A stretch of DNA of 64,000 nucleotides, from assembly GCF_029633865.1 (NCBI RefSeq), contig NC_079224.1:20670728-20734727 (forward strand), given 5' to 3'. The translations under genes were made by a program, and so were the position numbers. Of this stretch, positions 20,484-30,152 are shown piece by piece (the first letter of the stretch is position 1; each line of letters opens with the position of its first letter). The notes beneath the pieces are model-generated. The model ran no database searches and had not been told where the DNA came from. It was given only the letters and a program-made list of their open reading frames with translations. This DNA is from Lampris incognitus. Its lineage: Eukaryota > Chordata > Actinopteri > Lampriformes > Lampridae.

Positions 20484-22300
20484 CTAATAAGCTATAAAAA
20501 AAAACAACAAAAACAAACAAGCTATCAAATAAGCTTGCTCCATTTGAAGCACAGGAGGGGCATCTTGCACATCAAAGGAGAAGGGGTCAGCAAAAATTTG
20601 AAAAGTGGCTCTGTGTGTCTTGAACTCTGCAAACCTGTGATCAAATTGCTCCTGTAGCTTCACAATGGCATCAGCATACTTCTCACCACTGAATGGTGTG
20701 CCTGCATCCATGAGTGCCTTGCATGCTGGGAAATGGCAGAGGTTTATCTGAGAGAGCAGGGCTTTCCATAACACAAGTTTTGTGGAGAATGATCTCACGT
20801 TGTCATAGGCAGCACTGACAAGCTGCCCCTGGTTTTGTAATTTCTTGTTCAGTACATTCAGCTCATGTGTGATGTCAACAAGGAAAGCTAAGTCCATGAG
20901 CCATTTGGGATCACTTAGCACAGGAACAGCCATCCCAGCCTTCTCCATGAAGGCTTTCACTTCTGCTCTCAACTCAAAAAACCTCTTCAAGACGTTTCCC
21001 CTGCTGAGCCAACGTACCTCAGTGAAGTAGAGCACATCCTCATATGCTGACTCTATTTCCTCCAAAAAGGCGCGGAACTCCCGGTGCTTTAAACCCCTGG
21101 ATCTGATATGGTTGATGCATTTCACAACGACAGACATCACATTGTCAAACTTCAGGCATTTGCTGCAGAGGGCCTTGTTAGAAGACTAGACTAATACTTT
21201 ATGTCTATCTCTGCGCAGATGAAGTGGATTATTAAACCGTTATAAAGAATCGTACTGACTACCGAGCTTCTGCTGGAGGGAATAATGCAGCCTCCGTTTA
21301 TTCGGTAGTTTGGGGAGATGAAGAAAAATGAACGGCGTCTCAGTGACGTAATCAATCCGCGCATGCAAGCGCAACACCGCCCACTTGTGGACAAACAAAG
21401 TCATAAACAAAATAATAGTACACAGTAACACATAGTCATACAAATACGCTGGTGTCATATCTCAACAGGCCTGCTGATGGATAATGCAGTGCAGAGCAAT
21501 GGCCTCCTCCACACCCTCCTCTTCCAGTGTTTTTTGAACAAGTGCCACCACTCCATTTCTCCTCCCTGTCATTGATGGCGCTCCGTCGGTTGTTATTCCA
21601 GCAAACCTCTTCCATGGCAAACCCGCATCCACAATGGCATCACACAGCTGGCGGAATATCTCCTGAGAGGTGGTCTGGCCATGCATTGGAATCACTGAGA
21701 GCAACTCCTCCATCGCTTCAAAACTGTCGTCAACACCACGGACATAGATTGCGAGCTGCGCAGTGTCAATGATGTCTGCTCTCATCAAGAGCGACTGAGT
21801 ATGCACAGAAACGTTTGGCTTTCTCACGCAGTTGATCATATCTGTTACCTGACAGGTCAGAAATGCGCTCTGCCACTGTGTTGGCTGAAAGGCTGATGTT
21901 GCTAAACTGACCCTTCTTTTCCGGACAGACTATACTTGCAGCCTGTAACATGCACTTTTTAACAAACTCCCCTTCTTTGAATTGCTTTCCCGACTTAGCA
22001 ATCATCTCCCTCTCCACGTAGCTAGCTTCGACTGCTGCATCATTATCTTTGCTAGCTTTCTTGAAGAAATCTTGTCGCTTCAGTAAACATGTTTTAAGAT
22101 TGGCGACCCGTTTCTCTCATCTCCCTGGTATTTTGTATACTCATCAGCATGTCTAGTCGAGTAATGACGTCTGATGTTGTATTCCTTGTGCACCGTAACT
22201 TTCTCGGCGCATATAAGACACGTCGGGCTGCCTCTGTGCTCAACAAAAAAATATGCCGTCTCCCACTTTTCCTGAAATTATCTGTACTCGTCACCAGCTT
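20484..22300 (-). pseudogene. hAT transposase pseudogene
   Basis: BED-type DNA-binding finger: FFVEHRGSPTCLICAEKV followed by HKEYNIRRHYSTRHADEY (22300-22127), with Cys and His pairs in place. Next are EFVKKCMLQAASIVCPEKK and a QLREKAKRFCAYSVALDES segment holding a catalytic Asp, then ITTDGAPSMTGRRNGVVALV with the second. After the solo LTR comes NVMSVVVKCINHIRS and LYFTEVRWLSRGNVLKRFFE, the signature of GTF2IRD2/ZBED5-type hAT proteins. At least two frameshifts and the LTR make it non-functional. Such proteins cut and rejoin hAT ends. Confidence 0.85.
21176..21467. mobile_element. Solo LTR inside the hAT transposase
   Basis: 292 bp with TG...CA ends (TGTTAGAAG ... ATCTCAACA), flanked by the 5-bp duplication GGCCT at 21171-21175 and 21468-21472. 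Taking out the LTR and one GGCCT restores the reading frame of the transposase across the HCIIHQQ region. No internal retroviral genes remain. The family is unknown. Confidence 0.92.
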
Positions 22301-22742
22301 TTCTCTTCACGGCAGGTTTTGAGAAAGACATAACTGGGGCTTGCTGACAGGATATATTTTCCTTCCACTAGGTGTCGCTCCGGAATCAAGTTTCAACCAA
22401 GTTTCAACCGTTGCTAATTCGCGCTGCCCATTATGGTGCGTTCAAGTTGTGCTCGGAAGTCGGACTTTCTGAGCTCCGAGTTGGACATTTCAACTGGAAG
22501 TCTGAAATCCGAGTCGTTCCAATTTACAACTTCCAACGTAACGGGAACGCACCATGACTTGACAACAAACGCGACACCGGAAGCTGTCATGAGCCTGCGC
22601 TATGGTAGCTCATAAGTGAAAAATAAAAGCCCAGGGCAAGCGCGGGCCGCACTAACACTAAACTTTGATGTCAAGTAGGGGGCCACAAAATAACGTCCCG
22701 CGGGCCGCAATTGGCCCTCGGGCCGCGAGTTTGAGACCCTAG

Positions 22743-23037
22743 AGCACTGTCAGTTCAGGGATTTCAACCTCAGGCACAGATAGGCTGGGTTTGAGCAGAT
22801 CTGCAAACACGAGCAGTGTCCTACTTTGTGGCATGTATTGCAAGTGGCATTTGCAGCTGGGCATTGTGGAGAGTTAGCAAAGTGACTGTCAGAGCCACAT
22901 CTGAAGCAGGAGCGGGGTGATGCAGGCTGTGAAGTAGTAGGTGGCTCAGCTGAGTGAGAGGGCTGTCTGTTCCGCTTCCTAAAGGCACGTGACCTCGCCT
23001 GTACAGCCTGTACTGGGACACTGTGGTCTAGTGCCAT
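22743..23037 (-). pseudogene. Gypsy C gag zinc-knuckle segment
   Basis: The minus strand gives VPVQAVQARSRAFRKRN, then CFRCGSDSHFANSPQC and CNTCHKVGHCSCLQIC, two CCHC-type knuckles that would bind genomic RNA, although the second has unusual spacing. It joins in frame to the gag start at 31931-32463 across the AT target dinucleotide of the THAP-DDE element. Confidence 0.75.
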
Positions 23038-23616
23038 ACGCCCATTTCACGCCGTGGCCATCTTGGATTTTTTTTAAAAAAAACAAGCGGTGGGAACTTG
23101 GCCACGCCCCCTTCTTACTTCATTGAAAACACTGCTGGAAGCAACATGTCGTACTGCTGTGTACCATCCTGCAACTCCTATCAACGAAGGGAAAGAGATA
23201 AATCCTTGACGTTTCACCGCTTCCCCAAACGCCTTCACACCCGTAGGGCATGGGTGGTGAAAATTAAGAGGGATACAGGGCCACATTTTCAGGTAACTAC
23301 CAATACCTTCACCTTTACCTAGTTAGCTGGCTGGATGGCTAGCTAGCTAGCTCCCTAGCAACGTTGTTAGCTAGCTTTCTGGTCTAACTGGTGTAACAGA
23401 GTTGAAAATGACCTCACTCAGATAAAGTGAATTCTCCCAAAATTTGTATTTTAACATGTTATTGTAATCCAATGCTTTTTGATGGTTTGTGTAAACCCCA
23501 GATGTTGTACCGCATTCATTAAGGTTAAATATGAGGCTGCGCGACTGTTTGTCTATTTACTTTCGCTTTGACACATTTTGGGCATTTGCGCTACCCGTAC
23601 CTTAGAGCTAGACCAT

Positions 23617-23788
23617 TGTTGCAAGTGTAGGTGCATATAAATAACAGACAGAGTCGGGCTGTGTCGCTTAGTAACATGTATTCACCTGCTGTGCCCATAA
23701 CGCAACTGAGGCATGTTACACAGGGCAAGTATACATCAATCAGTGCCCCCAGGGGGAGCTGTTGGCTGCATAACATTACCCTACAACA
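23617..23788 (-). repeat. 3' LTR of gypsy D
   Basis: 172 bp. On the minus strand it starts TGTTGTAGGGTAATG and ends CACTTGCAACA. Confidence 0.93.
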
Positions 23789-24111
23789 TCTCCCTTCCTT
23801 TCGTAGAATACAATACTAAATAATATAATGGATAGTATTAGCCATTAGAACATTAGTGCTCATATCCCAATATTAAATAGTGCAATGTAAATAGTGCATC
23901 AAGAAGGAACAGCAAGTCAATATCAACCAAAACCTCTGCAGAACAATAACGACAAAATGGTAGCATCAGAACATCCACAAGACCACTGAATAAGGACATT
24001 AGAAGTGAACATCACAGTTTTTGTTTCGTTTTTTTTTTTTTTTTAATGTCCACAGTCCAGTGTGTGTGTGCGTGTGAGCGTGTGTGTGTCAATCTCAGTA
24101 CAGTGTATGAC

Positions 24112-27100
24112 CTAGAGGTCAAGTCTTTCTGGAGGCTTAACCTGCCTCCCGCTCCGGGAGAAGGCCCGGCCCTGTAACTCACGGCATGGTGTGGTCACAG
24201 CCTGTGGGGGAGATGGCGGCGACCTCGGGGCTGACGACCTTGGAGACATTACAGGGCTGCTGACGACTTCCTCCATGCTGCCCCTGCTCACATGGCCCCC
24301 TTCAGCTGCACACGCGCCCACAGGCTGCTCCAGTGGCCGTTCTGTGTGGGCTGACGGCTGTGGAGGGGCAACCTCTGCTGGTCGGAGATCAACCCTGTTG
24401 CGACGGTACGTGGTTCCCTCCAGGTTGACGAGATAGGACCGCGGTCCCACCTGCTGCAGGCATACTCCTCTCCTCCATCGGCCTGTCCTGTCACCCGGGA
24501 TTGGTTTCATCCTGACAGGCTGGCTGACGTTTAGCTCTGGCAGATCCCTCGCAGTTCTGTCATATGTCAACTTCGCTGCCTGATGCGTCACCCTCAGCTT
24601 GTCTGTGACCCCAGCGATGATCTGAGGTGCTAGTAGCTGGTCGGCCACAGGGAGAAGAGTTCTCAGCCTCTGTGACATCAGCCGTTGTCCTGGGCTGCAG
24701 CGCATGTCCTCAGTGAGCGTGTTTCTCCAGTGTAGAAAAGCCTTCCAGGGGTCCTCGTCGGCCCGGTTTGCTTTTCTGCATAGGCCTTTCACAATCTTCA
24801 CTGCAGACTCTGCTTTGCCGTTAGCTTTTGGGTGTCTCGGGGAGGACGTGACATGTTCGAAGCCCCACTCCCTTGCAAACGCCCGAAACTCTCCACAATC
24901 AAACTGACCTCCGCGGTCGGAAATGACCCGGTCAGGGATACCGTACCGTGCAAACTGCGCCTTGCACCTTCGGATGGTCGTTTCTGCCGACAGGTCTGGG
25001 AGTAGATCAATCTCCCAGAAGTCTGAATAGTGATCCACCATGAGCAGGAAGTCCTGCCTTGCGTAGCTGAACAAGTCCATGCTCACCAGCTGCCAGGGAC
25101 GTGTGGGGAGCGGGTGTGACATCATAGTCTCTTTTTGTTGCTCGTGTGCATACTCGTTACACACTGAACACTGCTGCACATAGTCTTTGATTTCCCCCTG
25201 CATATTTGGCCAGTAGAGAGTATCCCGGGCCTGTCTATAACAAGCCTCACCCCCCACGTGGTTGTAGTGGATCCGTTTCAGCATCTCAGGACGCATAGCT
25301 TTCGGAATGATGACACGCTGGCTCCTAAAAAGCACACCGTCCTGTGCGTTTATTTCATCTCTGATGGCCCAGTATTCTCTGATGGCTATGGGGCTCTCCT
25401 CTTTGTGTTCTGGCCATCCCTCCAGCACGACCGACTTGAGTGTTTGAAGACACATCCTCCTCGTGTGTTTTCGAATCTGTGCGAGGCGTTGGCTGGTGAC
25501 GTTTAGATGGTCTGCCTGCTGAATGGCTGCCGTGTCGTACTGCACCTGCTGCATGCTGCAGACCATTTCACGTCTGTACTGAGTGTCCGTTCTCTGTGGC
25601 GGGGTGGTGGCTCTGCTGAGCATGTCACTGATGTACATTTCAGGGCCTGGCTTGTACATCACCGTGAGGCAGTAGTTCTGAAGTGTGAGGAGCATGCTTT
25701 GAAGGCGCTTTGGTGCACTGAGAAGGGGCTTAGTGAAGATTGACACCAGCGGGCGGTGGTCAGTCTCTGCAGTCACATCACCCCTCCCATATAGGTAGTA
25801 GAGGAAGCGTTGACAAGCGAATACGATGCTCAGGCACTCCTTCTCAATCTGTGCATAGTTTTGCTCCGTCTGTTTCAGCGCGCGGGAGGCAAACGCGACC
25901 GGCTGTCCCCCCTGAAGCAGGCAGCAGCCCAAACCGGTCTGACTGGAGTCGCTCTGTATGGTGACTGGCTTGCTGACATCATAGTAACGTAGTACTGGCA
26001 CCGCTGTGACCAGCGTTTTGATTTCTTTCATAGCAGCATCATGTTTGGGCAACCGGTGCCACAGCACACCTTTGTCCAGCAACCTTCTCAGCGGTTCACA
26101 CACCTCTGACAAGCGGGGCATAAACCTTGATAAATAGTTAACGAAGCCGACACACCGCTGAACGCCTTTTGCATCCGTGGGGTTTGGCATGTCCAGGACT
26201 GCCCTGACCTTCTCGGGATCAGCTTTGAGGCCCTCCACCGACAGTATGTGGCCGTGGAAGCGGACCTCCCTCACATGAAACTGTAGCTTTTTTATGCTCA
26301 GCCTCAGCTTCACTTCCCTGCATCTGTCCATCAGAGCAATGAGGTTTGCGTCGTGGTTGCGAACGGCCTCCTCCTCCGTGTCCCCACAGCCGACTATGAG
26401 GATGTCATCGGCTATGGGCTCAATTCCTTTCAAACCGGCCAGCAGCTCATGTTGTTTCCTCTGGTACAGCTCTGGTGCGACTGACACGCCAAAAGGGAGC
26501 TTCAGCCATCGCTTTCTACCCCACGGCGTCCAGAACGTTGTCATCAGGCTGCTCTCCTCATCAAGGCGACACTGCAAGAATGCATCGCGCGCATCCACCA
26601 GGGTGAAGATACGTGCCTTAGGCAGCTTGTACAGCACGTCATCTAAAGTGGGCATGAGGTAATGGGACCTTTTCAGGGCTCGGTTAAGTGGCTTGGGGTC
26701 GATGCAAAGCCTCAATTTGTCTGGCTTCTTCACTATGACCAGATTGCTAATCCAGTCTGTGGGCTGAGTGACTGTGGTTAAGTGTCCATCCTTTTCATAT
26801 TGGTCCAGCTGCGCCTTAACAGCTGCCTTGAGGGCCACCGGGACATTTCTTGGTGCACACTGGACAGGGGCCACAGTGCTATCCAACTCGAAGTGAACAT
26901 CACCCGGCAGTGACTCGACTGGGCTGGTGAACACGTCATTGTAAGTGTTAATGAGACAGCCTTTGGTTAGCTCACCTGTCTTGCAGTGCCCCACTTTATT
27001 CAGCTCTTCGGGAATGGTGAAGCGTATCAAGCCAAGTCTCTCGCATGTCTCCCCTGAAAGCAAGGGCTTCTGGCTGGTGCGCACAACCTCAAAGTCCAGT

Positions 27101-27156
27101 CTGTGCGTCTTGCCCCTGATGACACACTGTGTGCTGTCCACACCCATTGAGCTCAT
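24112..27156 (-). CDS. Gypsy D pol polyprotein (RT, RNase H, integrase), 1014 aa
   Basis: The N-terminus is the second half of protease (TQCVIRGKTHRLDFEVV). RT spans about residues 75-270, with KLRLCIDPKPLNRALKR, LVDARDAFLQCRLD and the catalytic IADDILIVG (the usual YxDD is IADD here). RNase H has VTIQSDSSQTGLGCCLLQ and TDHRPL. The integrase has an HHCC-type finger (HYNHVGGEACYRQARDTLYW then CSVCNEYAHE), and DLFSYARQDFLLMVDHYSDF, SDRGGQFDCGEF and KANGKAESAVK carry the D,D,E triad. The C-terminus is proline-rich. The whole stretch is open, close to the K02A2.6-like gypsy lineage of animals. Confidence 0.93.
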   Translation of the reverse strand: MSSMGVDSTQCVIRGKTHRLDFEVVRTSQKPLLSGETCERLGLIRFTIPEELNKVGHCKTGELTKGCLINTYNDVFTSPVESLPGDVHFELDSTVAPVQCAPRNVPVALKAAVKAQLDQYEKDGHLTTVTQPTDWISNLVIVKKPDKLRLCIDPKPLNRALKRSHYLMPTLDDVLYKLPKARIFTLVDARDAFLQCRLDEESSLMTTFWTPWGRKRWLKLPFGVSVAPELYQRKQHELLAGLKGIEPIADDILIVGCGDTEEEAVRNHDANLIALMDRCREVKLRLSIKKLQFHVREVRFHGHILSVEGLKADPEKVRAVLDMPNPTDAKGVQRCVGFVNYLSRFMPRLSEVCEPLRRLLDKGVLWHRLPKHDAAMKEIKTLVTAVPVLRYYDVSKPVTIQSDSSQTGLGCCLLQGGQPVAFASRALKQTEQNYAQIEKECLSIVFACQRFLYYLYGRGDVTAETDHRPLVSIFTKPLLSAPKRLQSMLLTLQNYCLTVMYKPGPEMYISDMLSRATTPPQRTDTQYRREMVCSMQQVQYDTAAIQQADHLNVTSQRLAQIRKHTRRMCLQTLKSVVLEGWPEHKEESPIAIREYWAIRDEINAQDGVLFRSQRVIIPKAMRPEMLKRIHYNHVGGEACYRQARDTLYWPNMQGEIKDYVQQCSVCNEYAHEQQKETMMSHPLPTRPWQLVSMDLFSYARQDFLLMVDHYSDFWEIDLLPDLSAETTIRRCKAQFARYGIPDRVISDRGGQFDCGEFRAFAREWGFEHVTSSPRHPKANGKAESAVKIVKGLCRKANRADEDPWKAFLHWRNTLTEDMRCSPGQRLMSQRLRTLLPVADQLLAPQIIAGVTDKLRVTHQAAKLTYDRTARDLPELNVSQPVRMKPIPGDRTGRWRRGVCLQQVGPRSYLVNLEGTTYRRNRVDLRPAEVAPPQPSAHTERPLEQPVGACAAEGGHVSRGSMEEVVSSPVMSPRSSAPRSPPSPPQAVTTPCRELQGRAFSRSGRQVKPPERLDL

Positions 27157-27160
27157 CCAC

Positions 27161-28222
27161 TCACTGTTGTAGTCTCAGCCTGGTGAGACTTTTCTGAAGA
27201 GGCACTCTAGGCGCCAGTCTCATCTTGTCTTTCAAGCTCATCACGTTGCAGGTGGCTCCAGAGTCAAGCTGGCACCTCTGGACCCCTCTGTGCAGTGGCA
27301 TGTTTACAAACCACTTTTTCCTTTGAGTGTTCACAGCCCCCACGCTCTCAGCCGTGTACACATCCCACTCATCGCGGTCGCTGTCCTCCGGGTCCCCTAG
27401 CGGCGGGTCGTCCACAGCGTTCAACTGACGTGCTTGCTGGCCTCTTTTCATGCATACTTTGGCAAAGTGATTAGCAGTGCCACACAAGCGACATGACTTT
27501 CCAAATGCGGGGCACAGGTCTCGCCCCCGTCTGTGGGGTGTGCCACAGTACTTGCATTCACCTGTGCCTCTCTGTGGCTGTGCAGATGTGTTGGTGGGCT
27601 CGGATGGCCTGCTGGTAGGTCTCCGTCCTGGTCGCTGTCCATGTGCTACATTGATGCTCTCCGCAGTCACAGAGCTGCTAAGTGACATGGATTTTAACTT
27701 ATTGTCCAACACCTCCGCTGCACGGCAAATGTCAATAGCTCCCTCCAACTTAAGCTCCTTTTCTCTTAGCATGCGTCGTCTGGCGCCCTCATCAGTTGTT
27801 CCAAGAACAAGCCTGTCCCTTATAAGCTCGTCTCCTATAGCTCCATATTCACATGTGGCAGCCTTTTCTCTCAGTCTCGTGACAAAAGCATCCACAGGTT
27901 CTCCTTCCTCTTGTTTAAGGTTGCCAAAAACATACCTCTCAAAGATGACGTTTTTGGTAGGTGTGAAGTATTCCCCCAGTTTGTCGAGTATCGCTCCGGC
28001 GTCTTTCTGCTCTTCCGCTGTGAGTCCCAGGTTGTGCACGTAAACATGGAGGCATTCCTTCCCCATTAGCCTCCGGAGCGTCGCTGCCTGCACCGGCTTC
28101 TCTGCCTTGTCGATCCCGGTCGCAAGCAAATAATCCTCAAACTCTGATCGAAAGCTAGCCCAGTTGCTGTGAAGATCCCCAGTCATCTTCATGGGCTCCG
28201 GCGGCGGAATATTGGAAGCCAT
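27161..28222 (-). CDS. Gypsy D gag with start of protease, 353 aa
   Basis: ATG at 28222 is 135 bp inside the LTR. Capsid-like region: NWASFRSEFEDYLLATGIDK, LGEYFTPTKNVIFERYVFGN, then EGEPVDAFVTRLREKAATCEYG, the conserved gag core. Two zinc knuckles follow (CKYCGTPHRRGRDLC and CRLCGTANHFAKVC). The retropepsin begins at CQLDSGATCNVMS near residue 315. The frame closes at TGA (27161-27163), and pol opens in another frame a few bases on. The lost frame looks like a 2-base deletion, not a programmed shift, because protease homology runs across the junction. Confidence 0.9.
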   Translation of the reverse strand: MASNIPPPEPMKMTGDLHSNWASFRSEFEDYLLATGIDKAEKPVQAATLRRLMGKECLHVYVHNLGLTAEEQKDAGAILDKLGEYFTPTKNVIFERYVFGNLKQEEGEPVDAFVTRLREKAATCEYGAIGDELIRDRLVLGTTDEGARRRMLREKELKLEGAIDICRAAEVLDNKLKSMSLSSSVTAESINVAHGQRPGRRPTSRPSEPTNTSAQPQRGTGECKYCGTPHRRGRDLCPAFGKSCRLCGTANHFAKVCMKRGQQARQLNAVDDPPLGDPEDSDRDEWDVYTAESVGAVNTQRKKWFVNMPLHRGVQRCQLDSGATCNVMSLKDKMRLAPRVPLQKSLTRLRLQQ

Positions 28223-28332
28223 CGTCTTGGCTCGATGCTAATGCTAGCAGGCTAACTGAAACTTCTAGCTACGCTTAGTAAAACAAATAAACGCACACTG
28301 TTCAAGCAACAGGCAACGTAAGACTCACGTTG

Positions 28333-28357
28333 GGTTCCAATACAGCTTCTGACACCA
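28333..28357 (-). promoter_or_regulatory. Primer-binding site of gypsy D
   Basis: Directly inside the 5' LTR the minus strand reads TGGTGTCAGAAG, matching the last 12 bases expected for a tRNA-Leu primer, the same as gypsy B. It then diverges (CTGTATTGG). Confidence 0.55.
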
Positions 28358-28529
28358 TGTTGCAAGTGTAGGTGCATATAAATAACAGACAGAGTCGGGC
28401 TGTGTCGCTTAGTAACATGTATTCACCGGCTGTGCCCATAACGCAACTGAGGCATGTTACACAGGGCAAGTATACATCAATCAGTGCCCCCAGGGGGAGC
28501 TGTTGGCTGCATAACATTACCCTACAACA
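28358..28529 (-). repeat. 5' LTR of gypsy D
   Basis: 172 bp, one base different from the 3' copy. The ACCAT duplication follows at 28530-28534. Confidence 0.93.
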
Positions 28530-28534
28530 ACCAT

Positions 28535-29332
28535 CTCCGCTGGAGGTAAGCAGGCTTTGGGAGCGCTCCGTGAATAATTTGATATTTTAATAAATGAACA
28601 TGTTTTTTCTTTGCAAACTATGGGTTGGATATAAATGTATATAAATTGTACTAACTAATGCTCTCGAAAAGTAACGATAGAAAGTGATTTGTAAGTGTTT
28701 TAACCGAGTTAAAGTATAATTATGGCGGCAACCCCGCTGCGCTCTGCGTTATGGAGAGCATTGTTCTTATTTTGGTTTTATGCTATTTTAGACTTGTATG
28801 CAGTCGCGTTGCAGCAGAAATCTCATGGATTGTTGTTTTATTTGTGAATGCAGGTACGTGGTTTATGTATAATGTAAATGTGCATGAACTCAGTTATGAA
28901 TATTGCAAGAGTCAAGAATTTCTATGTTAAAACTATACGATCACTCAGTGCGCTATGCCAGTGCTGTCTGTCCTTTTGTTTGGTTTGTTTTGTACTTTTG
29001 TTTACACGAAGATTAATGAGTTGTGCATTTTGATTTCCATATAAGTTTAGTATGCTATGCAACGCATGAGGTTAGCCAGGAGAAACATTGTTTGCTAGCT
29101 CATGCACGAGAGAGCTAGACCATCTCTGCTGGAGACTTGTATGCAGTCGCGTTGCAGCAGAAATCTCATGGATTGTTGTTTTATTTGTGAATGCAGGCAA
29201 TAAAAGCTACTGTTAGGAACCCCTGGTCTGAATCTCTATCACGAACACCTGCACAAGTGAGGGTCGTTACACTACAACCATAACAGTTAACATGTTGCTG
29301 ACAGTAACGTCAGATATCATTTGTCATTATAG
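28535..29332 (+). other. Intron 1 of the THAP-DDE gene, with a duplicated segment
   Basis: This is non-coding sequence between gypsy D and exon 2. It holds two copies of a 62-bp block (28792-28853 and 29135-29196). In the first, the block is separated from the upstream word CTAGACCATCTC(C/T)GCTGGAG by a GTAAGC...TTTTAG segment. In the second the two are contiguous. The second copy continues into GCAATAAAAGC. See findings. Confidence 0.7.
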
Positions 29333-30100
29333 ATCACAGACAACACCAGGGTGTGCTCAAAGCACTTCACCGAGGACTGTTTTCGCAAGACGTTTCTTGG
29401 GCTGACAGAACTGAAACCCGGAACTCTACCGACCATTTTCTCATGGTCAAATCAACCTACGCCGAGGAGGTAGCTAAGTTTACTAACTTTACTAGCGGAC
29501 AGACATCACGGTAGGTCATGCAGAGCTATAATAACTTAGCTGGATGTTGTCATGAATATGACTTTAGGATGTTGATGAAATGAAACATAATACCTGCCAT
29601 TAATAGCTGGTATTTTTAGGGTTCCTGTTCGTGGTGGTCAACCTGCTGGGGAGGTGACACCCGAGTCAGTAGATGAGTGAGTAACGTTTACAGTTGTGCA
29701 CTCATGTTTACAACTAAATTCCACATTAAGATGCCATATGGCTAAATGTTTACTCCTCCTGCTATTATTGCAACAGACATTATGTACATGTAGGCCTACT
29801 GTATGCATTGAGCTGCAGAGATTGCATGTACATTTAACCTTACTGTATGCATTGAACTGCAGAGGTTGCACCATGTACAGCCAGTTAAATAATATTGGGG
29901 TGACCAGTTTCACTGTGACTAAAACATTAGAAGGGAGACAGAAGTTTGACGTTGAAAAATGTTTGCTCCTGTTTGTAGTCGCATTGGTGACTTAATAGCG
30001 GAAGAAGATGAAGAGGAACATGAAGAGGAACATGAGGGAGATAGGTGAGTTGTTACTGTCAGTACAATACAATTTTTCAAACATGTAGATTACTGCATTG

Positions 30101-30150
<50 letters not shown>
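30101..30150. repeat. (AT)n microsatellite
   Basis: About 50 bp of AT repeat in the last intron of the THAP-DDE gene. Confidence 0.95.

Positions 30151-30152
<2 letters not shown>

Larger units (their letters stand above)
20231..22742 (-). mobile_element. hAT-family transposon with decayed ZBED/GTF2IRD2-like transposase
   Basis: The ends form inverted repeats: CAGGGGTCTCAAACTC at 20231 and, on the complement of the right end, CTAGGGTCTCAAACTC. Coding parts on the minus strand run in order: BED finger (22300-22127), an N-terminal core (22017-21766), the RNase H-like core (21839-21473, with GITTDGAPSMTGRRNG) and the C-terminal part (21170-20484). Frameshifts separate them and a solo LTR splits the core. 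I could not find a matching 8-bp TSD, perhaps because the right end is altered. Confidence 0.85.
23617..28529 (-). mobile_element. Young Ty3/gypsy element D, full length with short LTRs
   Basis: Two 172-bp LTRs (23617-23788 and 28358-28529) flank gag and pol on the minus strand. The 5-bp TSD is ACCAT (23612-23616, 28530-28534). I see a single difference between the LTRs (CACCTGCTG versus CACCGGCTG), so the insertion is recent. The coding order is gag/protease then RT-RNase H-integrase. The only apparent lesion is a frame break inside protease. Confidence 0.95.

Noticed and set aside
24191..27172. Plus-strand ORFs opposite gypsy D pol
   Set aside because: They are antisense shadows of a strongly supported RT-integrase frame, with no motifs of their own.
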